From assembly GCA_963921825.1 (NCBI GenBank), contig OY997591.1:51915825-51979824 (forward strand): a stretch of 64,000 nt of DNA, read 5' to 3'. Both the position numbers and the translations under genes were made by a program. Source of the DNA: Erodium maritimum (Eukaryota; Streptophyta; Magnoliopsida; Geraniales; Geraniaceae). The notes under the pieces were generated by a model. The model saw only the letters and a program-made list of their open reading frames with translations, did no database searches and had not been told where the DNA came from. Below, piece by piece: positions 44,260-55,700 of the stretch (positions are counted from its first letter, which is position 1; the number at the start of each line of letters is the position of its first letter).

Positions 44260-46776
44260 TGTAAGAACCACTCCCGGTCAGCGTCAGTCAAAGCGGCGAA
44301 AAAAAAAGGAAAATTTAAAATTTTGGGACAGACACTTAAATGAACCTAAATTTGACCCCGAGGGTCATACCGGACTTAAGTTGACCCTGATATCAACCAA
44401 AGTGAGTTCTGGGGGACTCAAGGCAACTTTCTGACCAATTTGGGAAAGGTTGACTTTTTGATGGAAAAGTCAACCGAGCGACGTTTTGGTCCGTTCGAGG
44501 TCCGTTTTGGATCCAAAAAGCTTAGCCGTCGTTACAGCGGTCTTAGTTGAGCCATTTCCTTGTAGCCCATGAACTTTCGTAATTTTCTTGGAAAATGGGC
44601 CCGTTCGGGGCCCGAGACGGCTGAATTTCGCGAATCTGACTGAAAAATATCTAGAAGATATTTTCCAAAAAGGGTGGGACCCACTTGCCACATGTCACAT
44701 AAGTGGTGGTGTTAGGTATTATTGAACAAAACAAAAGGATGAGGGCTAGGAGGTGTTCGGCCATTATTCAAAAAAAGAGAAAAAGAAAGAGAAAATAGAG
44801 AGAGAAAGAAGAGAGAAGAAGGAGAGAAGAGGAGGGTTAGGGTTTGTCGATCTCCCGAAGATCCAACCGACGAATCGTCTCAACGATTGAAGAATCGAGC
44901 TCCCGTCATCATTCCCTACGGTGAGAACCTATTCGATTTTCGTTTTGATACGTTTGAAAGTTAGGGTTTGGGCTTAAACGGGTTAAATATAGATGAGTCG
45001 AGGTGTAGGGTTCGTTGGGAACATTTTGGAGCGAAAAGGATTGGTTTCCGGTGATCGGAGGCTCGGGTGGTGGCTGGCCGGAGCTGGGTGATGGCTGGCC
45101 GGAGCTAGGGCCGGCCACCATGGTGGTGAACCGGTCCAGCCACCCACGGGTCTTGATGGCCGGGTGGGGCCCACGTGTTCGGGTCTCGGTTTTTCGTGTT
45201 CGGGTGGTTTAGGACGATCCCCAAGTCGTTAATCCACACCCGGAAAGAATTTTGGAATTAAATTGTAAAAGTTGGAAATGACGGGTTTAGAAACTTTAAA
45301 CGCGAATTAAATTGCTCGGAAGTCCGAAATTGATTCTGTCGATTGCGTTGGAACCCTTGAATTATTCTAAGATCGTAGAAACGAAAACGGGAATTTTAGG
45401 AGCCCCGGAAGGGCGTTTTCCAATCCCGGGCACATTCGCCGAGCTGGGCGAATCGGGCCTTTCTGGGCACGTTGTTGTCAATGTCGAGTAATTGGGAAGT
45501 TTGGGAGTGATCGACATTGTCGGGGTTGCATTTGGGCGTCTAATTCTTTAAATTCAGTTTTGCCTGCGAAATTAAAAAGTGTTTAAATTGTGATCTTGTT
45601 AGATCGTACCGACGACCGCGGAAAAGGGAAGCTAGGCGAGTGATCGCGAGCACGCCGGAGCTTGGTTGTGGACTTTTTGGAAAGCGTTACGAGGTATGGA
45701 AAAGTAGCCGGATCTCGGCCTTGACTAGGGAAAGTTAACAGTAGAAATGCATGTGACACTTAGTAGTGTCGTAGGATAAGTAAGTTTATCGAACACTAGA
45801 AATGCAGGCGACACTTAGTGGTGTCGTATGATACGTGAACGTATCGAACAATAGAAATGCATGTCACTTATGAGTGTCGTAGGATAAGTGAACATATCGA
45901 ACAATAGGTATACGGGTGGCTTTTAGTTGTGCCCTGATGGCGATTGAATTGTTGTGTCTTGGGTGGCCATGAGTGCCCGTGGGGAGTTGAACCCGTATTT
46001 TACTGTTTGTTGTGTCTTGGGTGGCCATGAGTGCCCGTGGGGAGTTGAACCCGTATTTTACTGCTTGTGTGTCTTAGGTGGCCATGAGTGCCCGTGGGGA
46101 GTTGAACCCGTATTTTACTGTTTGTGTGTCTTGGGTGGCCATGAGTGCTCGTGGGGAATTGAACCCGTATTTTACTATTTGTGTGTCTTGGGTGGCCATG
46201 AGTGCCCGTGGGGAGTTGAACCCGTACTTTTACTGTTTGTGTGTCGTGGGTGGTCAGGTGTGCCTTTGGGTGTTGAACCCGTGTGTTACTGTTTTGTGTG
46301 TCGTGGATGGCCATGTGTGCATGTGGAGTGTTGAACCTGTGTTGTCGCTATTTGTTGAACCTTTGGGGATGACTGTGATTGCATGGAGGTCGGGGGCCCG
46401 CCTGACGAAAAAAGGGTCCTGTGGTCGCGCGCGTGGGGGTTGGCTAGCCTTCCGACTAACCACCGGTAAAGTTGTGCATTCTTCTGCGATGAAGGGCGGC
46501 TCCCCTTCCGACTAGCTATCGGAAAAGTATTGCGGTATATGTCGCGAACAGGTCGACCGCCTGGCCCGACTGCGTGTCGGGGAAAGTAGCGTGGGGCAGG
46601 CTCGAGCCCAGCCGGTTAGCAATCGGCACTGAGCAGCTGGAGTGCGATCCTTTGTGATCTTGTTTGTTGTGTGCGATCCTTTGTGATCTTGGGTGTTGCG
46701 TGGTTATCTTTTGTGTCTTTGGTGGAGGTCGTAACCGCTGTGTCGGGTCTACATTACGTGTCTGGGTGTTGAGTTG
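44260..46776 (+). mobile_element. Gypsy LTR inserted in the LINE, 3' end missing
   Basis: Starts TGTAAGAACCACTCCCGGTC, matching the family LTR start. It continues through the GA-rich leader-like zone (44760-44830), the TTGACTAGGGAAAGTTAACAG block (about 45720) and a 57-bp minisatellite of seven units at 45955-46350 (TGTCTTGGGTGGCCATGAG). It ends at 46776, where the opposite-strand LTR starts, so roughly 400 bp of its 3' end are missing. The 57-bp unit is a multiple of three, which is why long repetitive frames appear on both strands. Confidence 0.88.
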
Positions 46777-48562
46777 TGTCACGCCCCAAATTCAGTAGAA
46801 CCGAACCCGGAACGCGAACATTTAAAACAATAAAACAGTTTCAAACCTTTAAATAAAACACTTTAAAACCACCATTTACTTAACAAAATAATTATTTACA
46901 ACTCAAAAGTACGTCCCAACAAGCGGACAAAATACAAGGCGTACGTCGCTAGACTCAAAAGTAAATCCGAACTCCCGCTCCTATCCCACGGGCACTCATG
47001 GCCACCCAAGACACCAGCGGTAAAACACGGGCTCAACAACCCCACGGGCACTCATGGCCACCCAAGACACACCAACAGTAAAGACACGGGCTCAACAACC
47101 CCACAGACACTCATCGCCACCCAAGACACCAACGGTAAAACACGGGCTCTTATGGCCACCCAAGACACAAATTAAACAATCAACCTCTGGGCATAACCAA
47201 ATGCCTCCAGTAATTCTAATATCGATAAGTTCACTGCTCCTACGACACTACTAAGTGCCACAAGCATTTCTATTGTTCGATACGTTCCCGTATCATACGA
47301 CACCACCCGGTGTCGCCTGCCGTTCTAATATTCGATAACTTACTTAACCCACGACACCCAAGTGTCACATGCATTTCTACTGTTAACTTTCCCTAGTCAG
47401 GGCCGAGATCCGGCTACTTTTCCCTACCTCGTATGCTTTCTCCAAAAGCTCACAAACAAGCTCCGGCGTGATCTCGATCACTCGCCTAGCTTTCCATTTC
47501 CTCTGTCTGCGGCACGATCTAATAAGAACACAATTTTAAATACTTTTAAGCTTGCAGGCATAAACTGAATTTTAATAAACTTGACGCCCAAAAGTAACCC
47601 CGACAATGTCGATCACTCCCAAACTTCCCAATTACTCGATATTGTCGATAATGGATCCGGAAAAGCCCGATTCGCCCGACATGGCGAATCTGCCCGGGTT
47701 ATGAAAACGTCCTTCCGGGGCTCCGAAAATTCCCGTTTTCATTTCTATGGTCTTAGAATAATTCAAGGGTTCCTAGGCACTCGATGGAATCAAATTCCGA
47801 CTTCCGAGTAATTTAATTTGCGTTTAAAGTTTCTAAACCCATCAATTACAACTTTCAGAATTTAATTCCAAATTTCAATCCGGGTGTGGATTAATTACTT
47901 GGGGAACGTTCTAAACCACCCGAACACGAAACCCGAACACCCGAGCATGTGGGCCCCACCCGACCCCCTTTGGCCGTGGGTGGCTAGGGCCGGTTTGGGG
48001 CCGGTCCACCATGGTGGTGGCCGGTCCTAGCTCCGGCCAGCCACCCCATGGCCGGCCAGCCACCATGCACGGTGGCCGGAGCTCCCCCCGAGCTTCCAGT
48101 TACCGGAAAACAATCATCTCTTCGCTCCAAAACACCTCCAAAAAACCCCACACCTCAACTCATCCATATTCAACCCATTTCAATCCAAACCCTAACTTTT
48201 AAACTTAACAAAACGAGAATCGGTTAGGTGCTCACCGTAGAGAATGACGGTGTGAGCTTGATTCTTCTAGCTTTGAGACGATCCAATGGTTTGATGCTCG
48301 TGAATAGTGGCAAACCCCCAAGCCTCCTTCTCTTTCTCTCCCTTTCTTCTCTCTTCTTTCTCTTTCTAAAACTCAACTTTTTTCTCTTTCTAAATCCTAT
48401 GGCCGAGCCCCCTTGGTGATGTAGTCTTCCTTGTCTTGTCCAAAAACCTAACACCACCACATAGTTGACATGTGGCCAAGTGGGTCCCACACCCTGTTGG
48501 AAAATATCTCCTAGATATTTTCCAATCAGATTCGCGAAATTCGGACGTCTCGGGCCCCAAAC
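46777..48562 (-). mobile_element. Second gypsy LTR, opposite orientation, truncated
   Basis: Starts with the family terminus TGTCACGCCCC at 46777 and follows the LTR through CAGGGCCGAGATCCGGCTAC (about 47398), the GGCCACCATGCACGGTGG zone and GGAAAATATCTCC. It stops at CGGGCCCCAAAC (about 48562), where LINE coding resumes, so about 270 bp including the other terminus are missing. An internal deletion at about 46990 removes the conserved hairpin and minisatellite zone. Confidence 0.85.
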
Positions 48563-49800
48563 ATGTCATTGTTTAAAGCCCCTAAGAATGTCATTGGGGA
48601 AATGAAGAAGTGGCAGAGAAGGTTTTTATGGAATGGAATTGTTACAAAGAAAGTTTTACATAAGATAAGATGGAACTTGATTTGTAGGCCTAAGAGTGCA
48701 AGAGGATTGGGTATAAAAAATCTCTACATCATGAACAAAGCTCTCCTTGCTAAATGGTGGGGGGGGGGGGGGGGGGGGGTTGCTTAGTAAATTGATTCAC
48801 TTTGAAAACAATTGATGTGTGCTAAGTTTGGATGGGACAATGCTGCTTGGAACCTCTCCAACTGCATTCTACTAAGTGGACAGAGCTTTATCAGTCATAT
48901 TGAGTCATTACTACAATGTCCTAGATTTGCTGATGCCATTGGGGCTGTGGGACTTCAGTGGAAGGTGGTATCTGGAAATAGAGTGAGTTTTTGGGAAGAT
49001 AGGTGGGTCAAGACACTCCTCTAAAGTTTAATTTCCATAGACTATTTCATCTTAGTATACAAAAGGGGGCCTGGTGTAATGGGGACTGGATCTTACTATT
49101 CAGGAGAGATTTGAGGGGTTGAGAGCTAGATTAGTTCCATTTGCTCTATGATGCCATCAATGGTTTTAATCTCACAGCTGGAGAAGATGTAGTTACTTGG
49201 GTAATGGATCATAAAGGATTCTTAGTTCAAAAAATGTATGAAGTCTTGGATGACACCTCTAATTGTTCTCTAGATTGGCCAGCCCTATTGTGGGCTCCTA
49301 TTCTCCCTCCTAAGGTTGCTGCCTTTGCTTGGTTGGTATGTATGCAAGGAGTTCCAGCAAAATGCTTCTTATTGTTCAGAGGCTTATACACTGGCAATAT
49401 ATGGTGCTCATTATGTTCTGAGGATCCTGAGGAACTTGATCATCTTTTTTGGGGCTGCAACATATCATCTCAGGTTTGGTATCTTGTTCTAGACTGGTGG
49501 GATATAAAAACAGCCATTTCTGAGACTTTCCTAAACTGGTTCAAGTCTTGGGAAGCTTTGGGTCCTTTGAGGGCTAGAAAAATTTGGTCCATGCTGGATT
49601 CTGTGGTCCTTTGGAGAATTTGGTTGTCTGGAAATCAGGCTTGCTTCAAAAGTAAGCTTCACATAGCTCAACAGATATTGCAGCAAATTCAAAATGACTC
49701 TTATCAGTTATTGTGGGCCATATTTAAGGAGGGAGAATCATTCTCCTTCCTTGCTTGGATTAATGATCCTTTGTGTTGTGGCAGGCTGAGGTTCAAGTAA
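48563..49800 (+). pseudogene. LINE ORF2 C-terminal half with zf-RVT domain
   Basis: Resumes with SLFKAPKNVIGEMKKWQRRF, LGIKNLYIMNKALLAKWW, then KFGWDNAAWNLSNC and VSGNRVSFWEDRW. It ends with the zinc-binding RT-associated region: WPALLWAPILPPKVAAFAWL, IWCSLCSEDPEELDHLFWGC. It is broken by a 21-base G-run at 48759-48779, which falls where the conserved KWGWR-like sequence should be, and by further frameshifts near 49020-49140. It is collinear with the left half, but roughly 250 codons of RT are absent. Confidence 0.88.
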
Positions 49801-50600
49801 GTTTCTGGTGGTATTTGTCCTTAGTCTGCATCAGTTTCATTTGGTAATTGGGGTTTTTAGGGGGGGGGTTGGGAGGGTGGTTGGGGGAGAGGTGTGAGGT
49901 TCCTTGGTAAGGTAGTCCCTTGTAGCTGCTGGTTTTGGTTCTTCTGTGGTTTTGGACTGTATGAGAGTGGGTGCTTTTTTCACTTCCCTTCTCATTGGTA
50001 CTGAGTGTATGGGTAGTTTGTTAATTAAGTTGAGAGTTTGTTTGATTTGTTTCCAGGTTATTGGTGTTGACTAGTTTTGTCTCCTAGCTTTGGTTGAGTT
50101 TGCTGGTGTTTTGGGACCTCCAGAAGCTATTTTGGAACTTGTACAGAATGTGCTATCTTAGTCTGTGTCTTGGACTTTTGTTGCTCTTTTTCCTCTTACT
50201 GCAGAATTTTGCAGGGTAACTTTTGGGCTTTTGTTGTTGGAGGTGAAACTGAAGAGTAGTTGTAGCTAGGTTTGGATGTTGAACCTTTTGTTGCTGAAGT
50301 TTTTTCTAGAAGGGCTGGGGTGCAGCTCTTTCTCACTAAGTTTGGAGTGTTGGGATCATTTTCTAGCCGGGATTACTTGGGTACAAAGGTGTTTTTGGGT
50401 AGCTTGGAGAGCAAGTCTAGCCGTTGCTTTGGTAGGGCGGTAACTTGTTAGTCAAGTTATGTCGTGAGGTCTTTTATTGTTAATTTCGTTGATGATTTGG
50501 GTTTGTAATACACTTTGAGGGTACGCCCTTGGCCGCATCTTCTATTTCGAAGATTCGGTTTATAAAATTTCGAAAAAACTGCTGATCAAAAAAAATATAG
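49801..50600 (+). other. LINE 3' untranslated region and tail
   Basis: G/T-rich 3' sequence ends with CGAAGATTCGGTTTATAAAATTTCG and short A-runs at about 50573 and 50588-50595. It contains the second copy of the 198-bp block (50192-50390). Confidence 0.65.
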
Positions 50601-52499
50601 AAGAACTAATTATTTATTTATATTGCATATAATGGTTCATCAAATATTATTTATTTAAAACAAAAGAAGCTATTATATACTAGTAATCTAGCAAAAGCTC
50701 TTTGGTATCCATTCAACCTTGATTTAATATCAGAGCCTCCCTTTTATTTGGTAGCCCCATATCGACCAAACTATTAACAAAAATCCGATTGCTCATTGAA
50801 GATTGAATGGCCATCAACTGAAAATTAAGCTTGGGATGTTGACAGTACAATTTAGACTTGACTTTTGATTATCGGTCGGTTCGGTATGGAACCTTAGTTC
50901 GGTTAACCATTTAGTACCTAGGTCCATAACCGAGCACCAACCTGAACCTTTATTGGTTTCATTTTTTTACATCGACACCACGCAGTGAGCCAATGGTCTT
51001 TGAATCGCAGTTGTCGGTACCGATTAGTTTTTATCGATTTACCGGTTTCTGGTTTTTTATGAACAACCCTAAACCTAATCATGCAATGCTTTAAAGTGTC
51101 CACCCATTTGCATGTTCCGAAACAATTCATTCTTATATGCATGCACTCTCAATATAATATGTAAAATAAAAGGTTAAAGAATAGAACATAAATTTTACCA
51201 ATACTAACACCAAGTACTATGAATGTAAAACATAAATAAATATAAAAGATCCAAAAATAAAACGTAAATTTTTCTCTCCCCTTCCTCTCACTCTTCATAC
51301 CCAAGTAAACCTAGATATTATCTTTAGTGTTGTATTAACTAACCCTAAGTCATATAAAACCTTTTTACCTAAGCTAATTTAAATAGATTTGTGTGCTTCT
51401 GTATTCAAATATCGATAAACAATTTCAACCTCGTTTTCTTGGATAAACTCTTCGAGCCTACATGAGATCCTATCGAGATTGTCTATATGTCCAATACGAT
51501 TTTTTCAAGTTTACTCTCCAAGCCACAAACTACCTTGTCAATTTTTATGAATTCATCTTCTTTTTTTACCAACACTTTCTTTCATTAAAAGTAATTACCT
51601 TTATAGTGATGAAATAAATCCCATGATAAATACTATAAAACAACCAATATCAACAAAAGTCTAAAGCTATAATGTTGTCTAGTATACTTATGATACAAAT
51701 CATTAGAATTCATACGACAAAACACAAATAAACTAATATCAACTAGAAAGTTAGAAACATTACCCATCACCATTGATAGATTGAGTTGGAAATAACATAG
51801 TAGCACTTGAACACAACTAAATTTGTCTCCTAATAGTCATACCAACATATTGTCAGATTTAAAACACCGATAAACTCTTGCAAAATCATTCCCAACGCCT
51901 TGGTCAGGTGCATATACTAGTCTATCACCCACACACACAATCAACCTCCTATACCACCCGGATAGAATCCACATAACAAACTACACAATCACTTCAACAT
52001 CACCCCTCAAATAGAAATTTAGAAACACTACACTACAACTACCTGTAAATTAGGGGTGTAAACCGTTCGCGTACCCGGACTGTAAGCCATTTCAATACCC
52101 GGACCGAACGATATGAGTCCATAAAATTCATGTCCAAATTAACTAAAAAACTACAGGTTTTCGGCCTTCTAGGTTCGGAACTGATTAGAATTATTCCATA
52201 TTTTATCCGGACCTTAATGGACTCACTATTTTGAGCTCAAAATGTCCATTTCAGCCCATTCAAACAAAACTAAAAAATAAACTAACTAAGTTGGGCCAAC
52301 AAAATAATTGCCCCAAAATATTAGCCCAAAAATGTGACTCAACAAGATCAATACAAAAGGATGAGATAGTAGTATGGTACTATGAGGGATGGTTTTTATA
52401 TAGAGGACGAGCGAATTTTTTTTTTCTCTTGGCCGATGTAGGATTTTGTATTTTTTCCATTCACGTATTGTATTTTGTATATATAGAGTTTAAGTAAAG
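50601..52499. other. AT-rich intergenic DNA with decayed TE edges
   Basis: No gene found. 50860-51085 has GGTTCGGT/CCGGTTT-rich sequence ending near AACAACCCTAAACC, and 52045-52200 begins AGGGGTGTAAACCGTTCG. Both look like single ends of hAT-type elements without a partner. Confidence 0.4.
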
Positions 52500-52720
52500 A
52501 AAGAGCAACAAAATTTAATAGTTCAATTGCTAAAGGCATGCTCTATACTCCAAGGTTAGGGGGTTCGAATCCAACACTCGACATGGAGTGGTGCGATGAA
52601 TATGGACCCAATATGGATTAATAAGCTCCATGGACCAAATATGGATGAATGGGCTTGGTAGTTAAGGCTTCCATGACGTGGAGGGTCATATTGGATGCTT
52701 TTTTTGTAAAATTTCTAACG
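52500..52720 (+). mobile_element. tRNA-derived SINE-like segment
   Basis: An A-box-like TAGTTCAATTGCTAAAGG (52518) and a perfect B box GGTTCGAATCC (52562-52572) are spaced like an internal Pol III promoter. About 110 bp of unrelated sequence and a T-run at 52699-52705 follow. The tRNA cloverleaf itself does not close, so I do not call a tRNA gene. Confidence 0.5.
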
Positions 52721-52767
52721 AAAACCCAACTTACAACTCTTTTACAGGCTTATATATGACAATTTTG

Positions 52768-55700
52768 TGTTGGAAAAATGTGGTTAAAATGTGATTTTTG
52801 TTGTTACAAATATGATTTATGGTACTAAATAATATTTATGATTTTAAATATGATTTATTAATTGGTTGGCCATGACCTCTTAATGAAAGGCTTTTATGGG
52901 ATTAGCTACCCCAAAAAATTACCTTCCTATCCCTATTAGAGAGCCTATAAATAAAAAACTACATAAGTCATCTTATACACACTTCAACCTATTCACATAT
53001 CAAAAACCATAGATCGAAAATCACTCTCTCCCAACTACGTTTTCATTCTTCCTTAGTCCTGGTGATTTCTCTACACAGAGTTGAGTTTGCTGACGTTAGT
53101 CGTTGTATCCTGGGAGACCGCTGCCCATACGGGACAGTCAAGTGTCTTAAGGAGACAGGAGTACCTGGACTCGACTAAACCCGAATTTCCTATTCGGTAA
53201 TCAGTAAGCTAGCTGATCGGTAAAGGTTATTCTATTATTTCAATTTGTTAATTTGTTTATTTGAATTTGTTTATCGTCAATATACTAACCTATATTCCCT
53301 ACGATCTTAAGACACTTGAATACATAGTGTATTGACTGATGAACAGGTTCAAAACCAATTCGATTGGTACAATTGCCTATAGAGCATCTAATGGATTTTT
53401 GTATCCAAAACTGTTACAATTGGTAACAGATCTTTTTGCATACAATTATTTTTCTTCTACAGGTACTGAAAATTCAGGAGATACAATCGTTGGCCACAAA
53501 AGATGTTAAATCCTATTTATGAACACTAATACAAAATGGTGTATAGAAGATGAACAGGTTTAACAAATTCTAAGGTTTTAGTTTGCAGGATCTTCCGCCT
53601 CTGAAATTAAAGTACCTGAGTACAGAAAATGAAATGGAATCAAAATTATAAACTTGTTATTTGTTTCTAACGATTTGTTTTGACAGGGTTTTGAAAGAAG
53701 AAAAAAACGGGTTCTCTGATTCACATGCGATTGTGAAGAGCAAAAAGGGAATTTTTTTTCTTTTCGAAACGAAAAAAAAAATTAATAATTGGTTTGAATC
53801 TGGTTTTCCCCAGAAAGGAAAAAAAAATTGTTGGTTCGAATCTGATTTTTCCAGAAACGGAAAAAAAAATAATCAAATCTGATTTTGAAGAACTTCAGAT
53901 CAATTTTTTTTCCGAACCGTGTATCAACAATCTCAAAGCAAAAAGTTTCTTACTAGGTTTTTGGAATCTGAAAACTTCGCTCAAAATCGTTTGGAGCACA
54001 ATTGATTGTTTCTCCTTGTTGTCGGCTTACTTTTCGGCTGCAGGTGTTTGTTCTCTGCAGATCCATCTTTTTGTTCCATTTCGCTGCTGGTTCTCTCCTT
54101 GTTACAGGTTGAATCCGAAATGCTTCGTTCATGGAGGTGAAAAAAAAACGGAAACGATGCTTGAGGTTGAACAACCGGAAAGAAAAAAAAACGGAAACGA
54201 AGGTTTAAATTTTACCGTTTTGTTGCTGGAAAATCTCCGTTTCAGATTGAGAATCGCGTCTGGAAATCGATTGAGCAAAGAGGGAGGGGCGTAGGTGCGT
54301 GGCTGCGTGAACTGAATAATAACCCTAGTTGGGTTCTATTTATTTTGTTTTTTTATGTGGGCCGCATGTGCTGTTTCAGCCCAAGCCCAAGAAATTTTTT
54401 GTTGGGTCAGGCCCTTGCCTTAGATTTCAGCGCAGAAAACAAATGGAAGGAAAAAAAAACGCGCGGGTCAGCTGGGCAGGTCATGGGTCGCGGACCGGTT
54501 CAAGCTGGAATGGGCCCTGGGCGCTGGATCGGGTCCGATTCGGGTCACGGGTCATCCGACCCGGTTGGGCAGTTAAAAAAAAATGATTTTTCTTTTATAG
54601 AAAATCAACGTTGCTTCAAGAATTTTTTCTTTCATACGGAAATTAAAAATTCTTGTACGAGTTTGAATTCATACGGAATTCATGATCAAGGGAAATAAAC
54701 TTGGATTATTCCTAAACGGTTTTCCCTTGATTCAAGAAACAAATTGGAATTAGTTCCTAAACGGTTTCTTGTTGATCGATCTTGTTTCTTGGAAACACGT
54801 TGAGATGATCAACTATTGTGGTTCAGTTCTAAACGTAGAACACGTATGAACACATTTTGAATTCATACGAAATTCATGGTTAAGGGAAATAAAATTGGAA
54901 TTTTAATTCCTAAACGTTTTTCCCAAAAGAAACTAACTTGGAATTTTAATTCCTAAACGTGTTTCTTAACTTTTCATGAAGAAAATAAATTGGAAATAAT
55001 TTTCCTAAACGGTTTTCTAATTTGGAAAAAAAGTTTTTCTTTTGAAATAAATAATTGTTTATTTCAAGAATAATTTCTAAGAGTATTATATTCTAAAAAA
55101 AACGTTTTGAATTCATACGGAATTCATGGTTAAGGGAAATAAAATTGGAATTTTAATTCCTAAACGTTTTCCCAAAAGAAACAAACTTGGAGTTCGATTC
55201 CTAAACGTGTTTCTTAATTTTTCAAAAAGAAAACAAATTGGAAATAATTTTCCTAAACGGTTTTCTAACTTGAAAAACAAAATTCTTTTAAAAGAAATAA
55301 TGTTTTGTTTCAAGAATAATCTCCGAGGAAATTATATTCTCAAACAAATTTTGAATTCGTATGGAATTCATGGTTGAGGGAAATAAACTTGGAATTTTAA
55401 TTCCTAAACGTTTTTCCCAAAAGAAACAAACTTGGAATTCCATTCCTAAACGTGTTTCTCGATTTTTCAAGAAGAAAAAAAATTGGAAATATTTTCCTAA
55501 ACGGTTTTCTAATTTGAAAAAAAAAATTTGCTTCAAGAATAATTTCTAAGGAAATTATATTCTCGAACAAATTTTGAATTCATACGGAATTCATGATCAA
55601 GGGAAATAAACTTGGAATTTAATTCCTAAACGTTTTCCCAAAAGAAACAAACTTGGAATTCAATTCTTAAATGTGTTTCTTAACTTTTCATGAGGAAAAC

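Noticed and set aside
45954-46334. Repetitive 126-codon frame resembling a repeat protein
   Set aside because: It is a 57-bp LTR minisatellite whose length is a multiple of three, so frames stay open on both strands. No gene evidence.
52510-52590. tRNA gene
   Set aside because: A- and B-box-like sequences are present, but acceptor and anticodon stems do not form and no discriminator/CCA-adjacent stem is visible.
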